The translations under genes and the position numbers were made by a program. 64,000 nucleotides of DNA from Nocardia carnea. Its GTDB lineage: Bacteria > Actinomycetota > Actinomycetes > Mycobacteriales > Mycobacteriaceae. Position 1 is the first letter of the stretch. Each line of letters opens with the position of its first letter. The stretch covers positions 1-64,000 of the forward strand of contig NZ_JARWNW010000096.1 of NCBI RefSeq assembly GCF_029868325.1. Direction: 5' to 3'. Shown here in pieces: positions 31,870 to 39,555 of the stretch. The notes under the pieces were generated by a model that searched no databases, was not told where the DNA came from, and saw only the letters and a program-made list of their open reading frames with translations.

Positions 31870-32322
31870 ATGCAATCGAATGTCAACGGCGCCGTCGCCC
31901 CGGAGATCTATCGCCGCTACCTCGCCTCGGTCGTCCAATTCCACTTGGCCGCCGCCGAGGCATGCGGGCTCGGCGCCACGGATTACCAGGCCCTGAGCCT
32001 GCTCGATGTGGACGGACCGATGACCACCGGACAGCTGGCCGAACGACTGGGCTTATCCCCGAGCGCCACCACCCGCGCAGTCGACCGCCTGGCGAACGCC
32101 GGCCTCGCCGAACGAGTACCCGACGAAGCGGACCGCCGCCGAGTACTCGTACGCGCCACCGGCCGGCAACCCGAGCAACTGGGCGAAATCCTGGGCCGCG
32201 TGCAGGCACCGATCGCCGCCGCGATCACCGAACTCACTCCCGCACAGCGGGATGGGCTGACCGCCTATTTCACCGCCGCCACGCAGGCGTACCGCGAAGT
32301 GACGACCAGTCTGAACGCCTGA
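31870..32322 (+). CDS. MarR-family repressor
   Basis: A 150-residue MarR protein: helical dimer region, then TDYQALSLLDVDGPMTTGQLAERLGLSPSATTRAVDRLANAGLAERVPDEADRRRVLVRATG, the winged helix with the D-x-R-R wing. No OhrR-type N-terminal cysteine (one Cys lies at residue 32, in AAAEACGLGATDY). ATG 31870 is used; an upstream in-frame ATG at 31849 would run through the operator. It probably represses itself and the divergent membrane-anchored protein. Ligand unknown. Confidence 0.85.
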   Translation: MQSNVNGAVAPEIYRRYLASVVQFHLAAAEACGLGATDYQALSLLDVDGPMTTGQLAERLGLSPSATTRAVDRLANAGLAERVPDEADRRRVLVRATGRQPEQLGEILGRVQAPIAAAITELTPAQRDGLTAYFTAATQAYREVTTSLNA

Positions 32323-32343
32323 ATCGGTGCGAGGTGGCCCCGG

Positions 32344-32763
32344 TCAGCGGACGCAGGCCTGGGCGATGGAGACGCTGTCCTCGTAGAGATGGTGGCGGGT
32401 GATGCGGCCGTTCTCGACGGTCAGCCGCAGGGCGAAAGGGCCTTCGAAGGTTTTTCCGGTGGCGCGTACCCGACCGGCGACGTGACCGAACAGAACCGCC
32501 TCCGCTCCGTCGACCAGGAAGGTATCGATATCGGCGCGGGCGTCCTCGGGGACGACATGCGCCATCAGGTCATCGAACTGAGCGGCACATTCGGCGGCGG
32601 TGCGGCGGGGCTTGATCCAGGGCACCACGGGGTTCGCGGCCAGCTGCCAATCGACCTCGTCGGCGAACAACGCGGTGAGAGCCGCGGTATCGGCGGTGGA
32701 GCGGGCCGCGAGAAACCTCTCGACGGTGGCGCGGGTGGTCTCGGCAACGGCGGTTTCGGTCAC
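32344..32763 (-). CDS. SnoaL-like/NTF2-fold protein (third of three)
   Basis: A 139-residue ketosteroid-isomerase-like protein: TVERFLAARSTADTAALTALFADEVDWQLAANPVVPWIKPRRTAAECAAQFDDLMAHV, then EAVLFGHVAGRVRATGKTFEGPFALRLTVENGRITRHHLYEDS. The DEVDW and HHLYEDS elements match SnoaL-type hydrolases/isomerases. GTG 32763 has AGGAG seven bases upstream. A near-perfect TTACCT/AGGTAA palindrome lies 61 bp upstream, the same motif as at the MmyB/SnoaL gene pair. Substrate unknown. Confidence 0.83.
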   Translation of the reverse strand: MTETAVAETTRATVERFLAARSTADTAALTALFADEVDWQLAANPVVPWIKPRRTAAECAAQFDDLMAHVVPEDARADIDTFLVDGAEAVLFGHVAGRVRATGKTFEGPFALRLTVENGRITRHHLYEDSVSIAQACVR

Positions 32764-32824
32764 TGGGTTCTCCTGATTCGTTCCGTGTCAGCCGATATTC
32801 GCAGTGCGCGATGCGGTGTGGCGA

Positions 32825-32839
32825 TTACCTGGGAGGTAA
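32825..32839. promoter_or_regulatory. TTACCT-N3-AGGTAA palindrome upstream of the third SnoaL-like gene
   Basis: TTACCTGGGAGGTAA has the same six-base arms and three-base centre as the MmyB-associated site at 3743. It lies between the SnoaL-like start and the end of the tetR gene, so only the SnoaL-like gene can be its target. Confidence 0.65.
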
Positions 32840-32904
32840 AGGAATCCGTGCAGGACGGAGGCGACGACAACCCGCCGCCCGGATACGACCCGGCTGCTCA
32901 GGAG

Positions 32905-33507
32905 TTACCGCCGAGCCTCGAGGGCTTCGTGCAGGGTGGCGGCCCACTGGTGGACGATTTGTTTGCGGCGGGCGGAATCATCGGTGAGGACATCGGCGAG
33001 GCCCAGGCCGCGGGCGAGGTCGAGGGTCGCCTGGACCAGGTGGTGGGTTACCGGGTCGGAATCGTCGACGCCGAGGGCTTCGACAGCGCGGCGGTGGGCG
33101 CCACGACCGAAACGGGCCTCCAGTGGGACTATCCGTTCGCGCAGCGCCGGGTCGGCGGCGGCGTGGGTCCACACCTGTAGAGCCGCTTTGAAGAGGGGGC
33201 TGGTGTAGGACTCGACCAGACCCGCGACGACCGCTTCGGTGCGGGCCGGTCCGGGTTCGGTGACCGCCGCCTTCATCGCCTGGTCCGTGCGGGTGTCGAA
33301 CATGTAGGTGAGGGCGGCGGTGATCAGGTCTTCCCTGGTGGGGAAATGATGCTGTGCGGCACCGCGGGAGACTCCGGCCCGTTCGGCGACCACCGAAACC
33401 GTCGCGGCAGCCCAGCCCATTTCGGCCAGACAGTCGATGGTCGCCTCCAGGAGCCGCTGCCGGGTGGCCCGGCTGCGGTCCTGTTTGGGTTCGTTCGGTG
33501 TCGCCAT
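32905..33507 (-). CDS. TetR-family regulator of the acyl-CoA operon
   Basis: A 200-residue TetR protein: RSRATRQRLLEATIDCLAEMGWAAATVSVVAERAGVSRGAAQHHFPTREDLITAALTYMF is the DNA-binding domain, followed by a TetR_C-type ligand domain (VAGLVESYTSPLFKAALQVWTHAAADPALRERI). It starts six bases after the enoyl-CoA hydratase stop, as the last gene of the long minus-strand operon. It probably binds the CAAGCACG palindrome at 42506 and responds to an acyl-CoA intermediate. Both points are inference. Confidence 0.87.
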   Translation of the reverse strand: MATPNEPKQDRSRATRQRLLEATIDCLAEMGWAAATVSVVAERAGVSRGAAQHHFPTREDLITAALTYMFDTRTDQAMKAAVTEPGPARTEAVVAGLVESYTSPLFKAALQVWTHAAADPALRERIVPLEARFGRGAHRRAVEALGVDDSDPVTHHLVQATLDLARGLGLADVLTDDSARRKQIVHQWAATLHEALEARR

Positions 33508-33513
33508 AACGGT

Positions 33514-34398
33514 CTATTCTGCCGAGCGCGATTCCGCGGCCCGGTCCGCGGAGCCGGCGGAGTCCTGTGGCGACGGGGTCTGTCGTGCGGTGGCAGGCTC
33601 GGCCGGCGGCGCGCTCGGTTCCGCCGCCCACCGGGGTGGCCGGCGCTGCAGAAACGCCGTCATTCCTTCGATCACCTCCGGGGTACCGAAGAAACGGCCC
33701 GAGCGCTGCGCCAATTCCTCCGCGCTGCGGTCGAATTCGGCAAGCGCTCGGGCGGTGGTGAGGCGTTTGCTCTCGGCGAGGCCCTGGGGTGAGCCCTGCC
33801 GGAGTTCGGCCAGCAGACCGGCTGTCGCCGCCGCCGGATCATCGGCGGCGAGGGTGATGAGCCCGATCCGTTCGGCGGTATCGGCGTCGAATTTCGCACC
33901 GGTCAGGAAATAGCGGTCGGCGGCGCGGGCGGTCAGCTTGGGCAACAGGGTCAAGGAGATGACGAAGGGCGCCAAACCGAGCCGGGCTTCGGTGAGGGCG
34001 AAACTGCTGCCGCGGCCCGCGACGGCGATATCGCAGGCCGCGAGCAAACCCATACCGCCGGCCCGGACATGGCCGTCCACCCGGGCGACCACCGGTTTCG
34101 GCAGCTCCAGGACCGTGCGCAGTAACCGGACCATCCACTGGGTGCGGATATCGGCCGCCGCGGCCGGGTCGGCATCCACCGCCTCCTTCAGATCGGCGCC
34201 CGCGCAGAAGGTGTTGCCGGTGTGGGTGAGCACCACACCGCGCACGGCCGCATCGCCGGCGGCGCGTTCGAACCCTTCCAGAAGCTGGGTCACCAGTGCG
34301 GACGAGATGGCGTTGCGGTTGTGCGGGGAGTCGAGCGTGAGGGTCGCGAACCCGTCTTCGACGGCGTAGCGCACCACCTGGCCGGGAGATTCGGTCAC
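33514..34398 (-). CDS. Enoyl-CoA hydratase/isomerase with a disordered C-terminal tail
   Basis: A 294-residue crotonase. LTLDSPHNRNAISSALV, the oxyanion-hole TFCAGADLKEAV, and PVVARVDGHVRAGGMGLLAACDIAVAGRGSSFALTEARLGLAPFV are present. The Glu expected in the second catalytic position appears in FALTEARLG. Residues 255-294 are an Ala/Pro/Ser-rich tail not usual for the family. In AtuE/LiuC-like operons this step hydrates the carboxylated enoyl-CoA. GTG 34398 overlaps the stop of a 44-residue reading frame (GTGA). Confidence 0.87.
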   Translation of the reverse strand: MTESPGQVVRYAVEDGFATLTLDSPHNRNAISSALVTQLLEGFERAAGDAAVRGVVLTHTGNTFCAGADLKEAVDADPAAAADIRTQWMVRLLRTVLELPKPVVARVDGHVRAGGMGLLAACDIAVAGRGSSFALTEARLGLAPFVISLTLLPKLTARAADRYFLTGAKFDADTAERIGLITLAADDPAAATAGLLAELRQGSPQGLAESKRLTTARALAEFDRSAEELAQRSGRFFGTPEVIEGMTAFLQRRPPRWAAEPSAPPAEPATARQTPSPQDSAGSADRAAESRSAE

Positions 34399-34529
34399 GG
34401 GAGCCTGCCTTTACAAGTATGCGGCGATTCGTGATAGGCGACGACCCGGCCCGACGCTCGCGCCACCGGACGAACCACTGGATCGCCGGGGCCCACCGGC
34501 GACGCTGCCGGGGTATTCAGCCTCGTCAT
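34395..34529 (-). CDS. Possible 44-residue protein in the acyl-CoA operon
   Basis: A 44-codon frame with an excellent ribosome site (GAGGAGG, eight bases before the ATG at 34529) and a TGA overlapping the GTG of the enoyl-CoA hydratase gene. The peptide starts MTRLNTPAASPVGPGDPVV, continues with an Arg/Ala-rich middle and ends with one Cys near the C-terminus. I recognise no family. It could be a real small protein, or a leader that couples translation into the hydratase gene. The 176-bp space between flanking genes is otherwise unexplained in a tightly packed operon. Confidence 0.5.
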   Translation of the reverse strand: MTRLNTPAASPVGPGDPVVRPVARASGRVVAYHESPHTCKGRLP

Positions 34530-34574
34530 CCGCGGACCTCCTCTTCTTCTGACCGACCGGTTGCCGGCCGGACC

Positions 34575-35735
34575 TCAGTAGGACTTCGGCAGTCCCAGCG
34601 AATGCTGGGCGACGAAGTTGAGGATCATTTCGCGGCTCACCGGGGCGATACGTGCGATCCGGGCCGCGCCGAGCATGGCGGCCAGGCCGTATTCCGTGGT
34701 GAGCCCGGAACCGCCGTGAGTCTGGATGGCCTGGTCCAGTGCTTTGATACTGGCCTCCGCGGCCGCGTATTTCGCCATATTGGCGGCCTCGGCGGCGCCC
34801 ATCTCGTCGCCGGCGTCGTAGAGGGTGGCGGCCTTGAGCATCATCAACCGGGCCAGTTCGACCTCGATTTTCACCTGGGCCAGCGGATGCGCGATTCCCT
34901 GGTGGGCCCCGATCGGGGATTTCCACACGGTGCGTTCCTTGGCGTATTCGACGGCCCGGTCGATGGCGTAGCGGCCGATTCCGACGGCCATCGCCGCGCC
35001 CATGATGCGTTCCGGGTTCAGGCCCGCGAACAGCTGCATGAGGGCGGCATCCTCCTTGCCGACGAGGGCCGACGAGGGGAGCCGGACATCGTCCAGGAAC
35101 AGGGTGAACTGGTGGTCCGGTTCGATGATGTCCATTTCTTGCGGGGTCTTCTCGAACCCGGGAGCGTCGGTGGGGACGATGAACAGCGCGGGCTTGAGTT
35201 TGCCGGTTTTGTGGTCCTCGGTGCGGGCCACGATCAGCACGGCCTCGGCCTGATCGACTCCGGAGATGAAGATTTTGCGGCCGGTGAGCAGCCAGTCGTC
35301 CCCGTCACGGCGGGCGGTGGTGGTGATCTGATGCGAATTGGAGCCGGCATCGGGTTCGGTGATACCGAAAACCATTTTGGCCGAACCATCGGCGAGTTTC
35401 GGCAACCATTCGGACTTCTGCGCGTCGGTGCCGTATTTGGTGATGATGGTGCCGCAGATGGCGGGCGAGACCACCATGAGCAGCAGGCCGGCCCCCTGGG
35501 CGGACAATTCCTCCATCACCAGCGCCAGCTCGTACATACCGGCGCCCCCACCACCGTATTCCTCCGGCAGGTTCACGCCGAGAAAGCCGAGGCCGCCCGC
35601 CTCCTGCCAGAGTTCGTCGAGCGGTTCGTTGTTCCGCGCCTTGGGCAGTACATAGTCGCGGTAGCTGTATTTCGCGGCCAGCGCGGCGACGGCGGCCCGC
35701 AGCTCTTTGCGTTCGTCGGTTTCGATGAAGCTCAT
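34575..35735 (-). CDS. Acyl-CoA dehydrogenase
   Basis: A 386-residue FAD acyl-CoA dehydrogenase. FGITEPDAGSNSHQITTTARRDGDDWLLTGRKIFISG is the FAD/substrate segment, and THGGSGLTTEYGLAAMLGAARIARIAPVSREMILNFVAQHSLGLP the C-terminus. The usual catalytic Glu of the ...QxxGGxG...E helix is not obvious where IARIAPVSRE reads; isovaleryl-type enzymes place it elsewhere, so this is not decisive. AGGAG precedes the ATG, which lies two bases after the carboxylase alpha-subunit stop. Second dehydrogenase in the operon. Confidence 0.87.
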   Translation of the reverse strand: MSFIETDERKELRAAVAALAAKYSYRDYVLPKARNNEPLDELWQEAGGLGFLGVNLPEEYGGGGAGMYELALVMEELSAQGAGLLLMVVSPAICGTIITKYGTDAQKSEWLPKLADGSAKMVFGITEPDAGSNSHQITTTARRDGDDWLLTGRKIFISGVDQAEAVLIVARTEDHKTGKLKPALFIVPTDAPGFEKTPQEMDIIEPDHQFTLFLDDVRLPSSALVGKEDAALMQLFAGLNPERIMGAAMAVGIGRYAIDRAVEYAKERTVWKSPIGAHQGIAHPLAQVKIEVELARLMMLKAATLYDAGDEMGAAEAANMAKYAAAEASIKALDQAIQTHGGSGLTTEYGLAAMLGAARIARIAPVSREMILNFVAQHSLGLPKSY

Positions 35736-35737
35736 TG

Positions 35738-37948
35738 CTACTCCTGGTTTCCGGGCTGTTCGTGGTCCTCGGCGGAGGGATCCACCACGGCGAGTACGGC
35801 GCCGACATCGACCTGTTGACCGACCACGACGTTGACCGCGCTGAGCACGCCGTCCGCCGGGGCGGCGATGGTGTGCTCCATCTTCATGGCCTCCAGCCAC
35901 AGGATGGGCTGACCGGCGCTGACAGTGCTGCCGACCTCGGCGCCGAGCCGGATCACACTGCCCGGCATGGGAGCGAGCAGCGAACCGGTGGCGACCTGGT
36001 CGGCCGGGTCGGTGAACCGGGGCAGTCGCCGCACCGCGACCGGGCCGAGGGCGGAATCCACGCAGACCAGGTCGTCGTAGCGGGCGACGTTGAACTGGCG
36101 GCGTACCGGCCCGTGCGCACCCGGCACGGCGAGGATCACCTGATCGGGTGTGGCCGAGATCAGTTCGAGGCCGTCGAACCCGGCGACCGTCACCCCGGCG
36201 CGGGTGAACCGGTAGCCGATCTCGTGGATGCCGCTCGTCCGGCTCTCGTAGGACTTGCGTTGCGATTGCGAAGGCAGATTGCGCCAGCCGCTGGGCGCAC
36301 CCGCGACCACGGTGGCACGCGCCCGGTTGGCGGCGGATTCGGCGAGCGCGGCAGCGACGATCGACAGTTTCTCGTCTTCCGGGCTCACCAGCGGCTCGGA
36401 CAGGCTGTCCAGGCCGTGGGTGGCGAAGAAAGCGGTATCGGTATCACCGGCCAGGAATGCGGGGTGGCGCAGCACGCGGACCAGCAGGTCACGGTTGGTG
36501 ACCAGGCCGTGGATGCGGGCCCGCTGCAACGCGCCGGCGAGCAGCCGGGCGGCTTCGTCGCGGGTGCGGCCGTAGGAGATGACCTTCGCCAGCATCGGGT
36601 CGTAATGGACGCCCACCACCGAACCGTCGGCGACACCGGAATCCAAGCGGATACCGGGTCGTTCGAGCAGATCGAACTCGGTTGCCACCGCCGGGATCTC
36701 GATGCACTGTACGGTTCCGCTCTGCGGCTGCCAGTCCTGCGCCGGGTCCTCGGCATAGAGCCGGACCTCGATCGAATGACCGCGCATGGGGGGAGGTTGC
36801 GCCGGGAGCTGTCCGCCCTGGGCGATTTCCAGCTGGAGCTGGACCAGATCCAGGCCGGTGGTGCATTCGGTGACCGGGTGTTCCACCTGCAACCGGGTGT
36901 TCATCTCGAGAAAGAAGAACTCACCGGATTCGTCGGCCAGGAATTCGACTGTCCCGGCGCCGGTGTATCCGATTGCGGCGGCTGCCTGACGGGCCGCTGC
37001 GTACAGCCGGCCACGCATACTGCCGTCTGCCGGTGTACCCGCTCCGACCCGGTTTCCGTCCCTTGCGACCGGCGGGGCGCCGCCGAAAGCAGCCGAGTCC
37101 GCTCCACCTGTGGGCGCAGAGTCCGATGGTCCATCCGACACGTGCCCTTGCGCCCCGTCCGTGGAACCTGCGAGGGGAGATCCATTCGCGTCACCGGCCC
37201 GTGCGGCATCGATGCGCTCGACGAGCGGCGACGGCGCCTCCTCGACGACCTTCTGGTGCCGGCGCTGGATCGAGCACTCCCGCTCGCCGACCGCCCAGAT
37301 CGTGCCGTGTGTATCGGCCATCACCTGGACCTCGATATGGCGGCCGGTTTCGAGGTAGCGCTCGCAGAACACCGTAGGGTCGCCGAATGCCGATTCGGCT
37401 TCCCGGCGGGCACCGGACAACTGCTCGGGAAGTTCGGCCAGGGTGCGCACCACACGCATCCCGCGCCCGCCACCACCGGCCGAAGCCTTGATCAGGACCG
37501 GCAGTTGATCCTCGGTGACTTCGCCGGGATCGAGTTCGGCCAGCACCGGCACCCCGGCGGCGTCCATCATCTTCTTGGCCGCGACCTTGGAACCCATCTC
37601 TTCGATGGCGGTCACGGGCGGCCCGATCCACACCAGTCCGGCCGCCTGTACCGCGCGCGCGAATTCCGCGTTCTCGGAGAGGAAACCGTAGCCGGGATGG
37701 ACGGCGTCGGCGCCCGCGGCCTGCGCGGCGGCGATGATGAGGTCGGCGCGCAGGTAGGTCTCGGCGGGGGTGTTTCCGGGCAGGCGGACCGCCGCATCCG
37801 CCTCGGCCACGTGCGGGGCTGCCGCGTCGGCGTCGGAGTACACGGCGACGGTGCCGAGCCCCATCCGGCGGCAGGTCGCGAAGACCCGGCGGGCGATCTC
37901 GCCGCGGTTGGCTACCAGAACAGTGGTGATGAGCTGTGGTTCGGTCAC
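35738..37948 (-). CDS. Acyl-CoA carboxylase alpha subunit (biotin carboxylase + BCCP), MCC/AtuF-like
   Basis: A 736-residue biotin carboxylase. TVLVANRGEIARRVFATCRRMGL, GYGFLSENAEFARA and KASAGGGGRGMRVV (ATP-grasp loop) form the catalytic half; TVEFLADESGEFFFLEMNTRLQVEHPVTE holds the active-site Glu/Arg. The C-terminal biotinyl domain has Lys689 in LEAMKMEH. Residues of about 245-305 are an unusual Gly/Ala/Ser/Asp-rich insert in the ATP-grasp domain, between SPLVERIDAA and RGRLYAAARQAAAAIGYTG, where homologues have a short turn. GTG 37948 is chosen from homology; it lies eight bases after the beta-subunit stop. Confidence 0.9.
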   Translation of the reverse strand: MTEPQLITTVLVANRGEIARRVFATCRRMGLGTVAVYSDADAAAPHVAEADAAVRLPGNTPAETYLRADLIIAAAQAAGADAVHPGYGFLSENAEFARAVQAAGLVWIGPPVTAIEEMGSKVAAKKMMDAAGVPVLAELDPGEVTEDQLPVLIKASAGGGGRGMRVVRTLAELPEQLSGARREAESAFGDPTVFCERYLETGRHIEVQVMADTHGTIWAVGERECSIQRRHQKVVEEAPSPLVERIDAARAGDANGSPLAGSTDGAQGHVSDGPSDSAPTGGADSAAFGGAPPVARDGNRVGAGTPADGSMRGRLYAAARQAAAAIGYTGAGTVEFLADESGEFFFLEMNTRLQVEHPVTECTTGLDLVQLQLEIAQGGQLPAQPPPMRGHSIEVRLYAEDPAQDWQPQSGTVQCIEIPAVATEFDLLERPGIRLDSGVADGSVVGVHYDPMLAKVISYGRTRDEAARLLAGALQRARIHGLVTNRDLLVRVLRHPAFLAGDTDTAFFATHGLDSLSEPLVSPEDEKLSIVAAALAESAANRARATVVAGAPSGWRNLPSQSQRKSYESRTSGIHEIGYRFTRAGVTVAGFDGLELISATPDQVILAVPGAHGPVRRQFNVARYDDLVCVDSALGPVAVRRLPRFTDPADQVATGSLLAPMPGSVIRLGAEVGSTVSAGQPILWLEAMKMEHTIAAPADGVLSAVNVVVGQQVDVGAVLAVVDPSAEDHEQPGNQE

Positions 37949-37956
37949 GACCGGCC

Positions 37957-39555
37957 TCACATTCGGAAGACGCCGAAGCCCTCGGCGCCCTGGACAGGTG
38001 CAGTGTGGATGGCCGACAGGGCCATACCGAGCACTGTGCGGGTATCGCGCGGGTCGATGACACCGTCGTCGTAGAGCCGCCCGGACATGAACATGGCCAG
38101 CGATTCGGCCTCGATCTGCGCTTCGACCATGGCGCGCATCCCGGCGTCGACTTCTTCGTCGAACGCCTGCCCGCGGGCCTCGGCGGAGGCGCGGCCGACG
38201 ATGGAGATCACGCCGGCCAGTTGCGCCCCGCCCATCACCGCGGATTTCGCGCTGGGCCAGGCGAACACGAACCGGGGGTCGTAGGCGCGGCCGCACATAC
38301 CGTAGTGCCCGGCGCCGTAGGAGGAGCCCATGAGCACCGAGATATGCGGGACCTTCGAATTGGAGACCGCGTTGATCATCTGGGCGCCGTGTTTGATGAT
38401 GCCCTTCTGCTCGTATTCCTTACCGACCATATAGCCGGTGGTGTTGTGCAGGAACAGCAGCGGAGTGTTCGTCTTGTTGGCCAACTGGATGAACTGGGTG
38501 GCCTTCTGCGATTCCTCGGAGAAGAGCACGCCGCGGGCATTGGCGAGAATACCGACCGGGTAGCCGTGCAATTCGGCCCAGCCGGTGACCAGGCTCGAAC
38601 CGTAGAGCGGTTTGAATTCGTCGAAATCGGAGCCGTCGACGATACGGGCGATCACCTCGCGCGGGTCGAACGGGATCTTGAGGTCGGGCGGGACGATACC
38701 CAGCAGGTCCTCGGGGTCGAAAAGCGGTGCCGGCACCGACGGCCGCGGTGCGGGACCCTGTTTCCGCCAGTTCAGCCGTTTGACGATGCGCCGCCCGATC
38801 CGGATGGCGTCCTGTTCGTCGAGCGCGTAGTAATCGGCGAGACCGGAAACGCGGGCGTGCATATCGGCGCCACCCAGCGATTCGTCGTCGGATTCCTCGC
38901 CGGTGGCCATTTTCACCAGCGGCGGCCCGCCCAGGAACACCTTGGAGCGTTCCTTGATCATCACCACGTGGTCGGACATACCGGGAATGTAGGCGCCGCC
39001 CGCGGTCGAGTTACCGAAAACCAGTGCGATGGTCGGTATCCCGGCGGCCGAGGCCTGGGTGAGGTCGCGGAACATCCGGCCGCCCGGGACGAACACCTCT
39101 TTCTGGGTGGGCAGATCGGCGCCACCGGACTCCACCAGTGAGATCACCGGCAGGCGGTTCTCGCGGATGATGTCGTTGACGCGCAGCGTTTTCCGCAGCG
39201 TCCACGGGTTGGAGGTGCCGCCCCGCACGGTGGGGTCGGGGGCGACGATCATGCATTCGACGCCCTCCACGACTCCGATTCCGGCGACCGTACTCGCCCC
39301 GACCTGGAATTCGCTGCCCCAGGCGGCGAGTGGGCACAGTTCGAGGAACGGCGAATCCTCGTCGATGAGCAGTTCGATCCGTTCGCGGGCGGTCAGCTTG
39401 CCGCGTTTGCGGTGCCGAGCCAGTTTCTCCGGGCCGCCGCCGGCGACAACCTTCTCGAATTCTGCCTCGACCTCGGCGAGTTTGGCCGTCATGGCCTCGG
39501 CCGCCGCCGTGTACTCCGCGGTGGTGGTGTCGAGCGTGCTGCGCAGTGTCGTCAT
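37957..39555 (-). CDS. Acyl-CoA carboxylase beta subunit (carboxyltransferase), MCC/AtuC-like
   Basis: A 532-residue carboxyltransferase. RHRKRGKLTARERIELLIDEDSPFLEL opens the domain; GGTSNPWTLRKTLRVNDIIRENRLPVISLVESGGADLPTQKEVFVPGGRMFRDL and GAQMINAVSNSKVPHISVLMGSSYGAGHYGMCGRAYDPRFVFAWPSAKSAVMGG form the acyl-CoA and biotin sites. The Phe/Trp-Pro-ARV pattern resembles methylcrotonyl/geranyl-CoA carboxylases more than propionyl-CoA types. ATG 39555 overlaps the dehydrogenase stop (ATGA). The likely step is carboxylation of a branched 2-enoyl-CoA such as 3-methylcrotonyl-CoA or cis-geranyl-CoA. Confidence 0.9.
   Translation of the reverse strand: MTTLRSTLDTTTAEYTAAAEAMTAKLAEVEAEFEKVVAGGGPEKLARHRKRGKLTARERIELLIDEDSPFLELCPLAAWGSEFQVGASTVAGIGVVEGVECMIVAPDPTVRGGTSNPWTLRKTLRVNDIIRENRLPVISLVESGGADLPTQKEVFVPGGRMFRDLTQASAAGIPTIALVFGNSTAGGAYIPGMSDHVVMIKERSKVFLGGPPLVKMATGEESDDESLGGADMHARVSGLADYYALDEQDAIRIGRRIVKRLNWRKQGPAPRPSVPAPLFDPEDLLGIVPPDLKIPFDPREVIARIVDGSDFDEFKPLYGSSLVTGWAELHGYPVGILANARGVLFSEESQKATQFIQLANKTNTPLLFLHNTTGYMVGKEYEQKGIIKHGAQMINAVSNSKVPHISVLMGSSYGAGHYGMCGRAYDPRFVFAWPSAKSAVMGGAQLAGVISIVGRASAEARGQAFDEEVDAGMRAMVEAQIEAESLAMFMSGRLYDDGVIDPRDTRTVLGMALSAIHTAPVQGAEGFGVFRM

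Noticed and set aside
35735-38074. A 779-codon plus-strand open frame
   Set aside because: It is antisense to the carboxylase alpha subunit, which has clear biotin carboxylase and biotinyl motifs. Long antisense frames are expected at this GC content.
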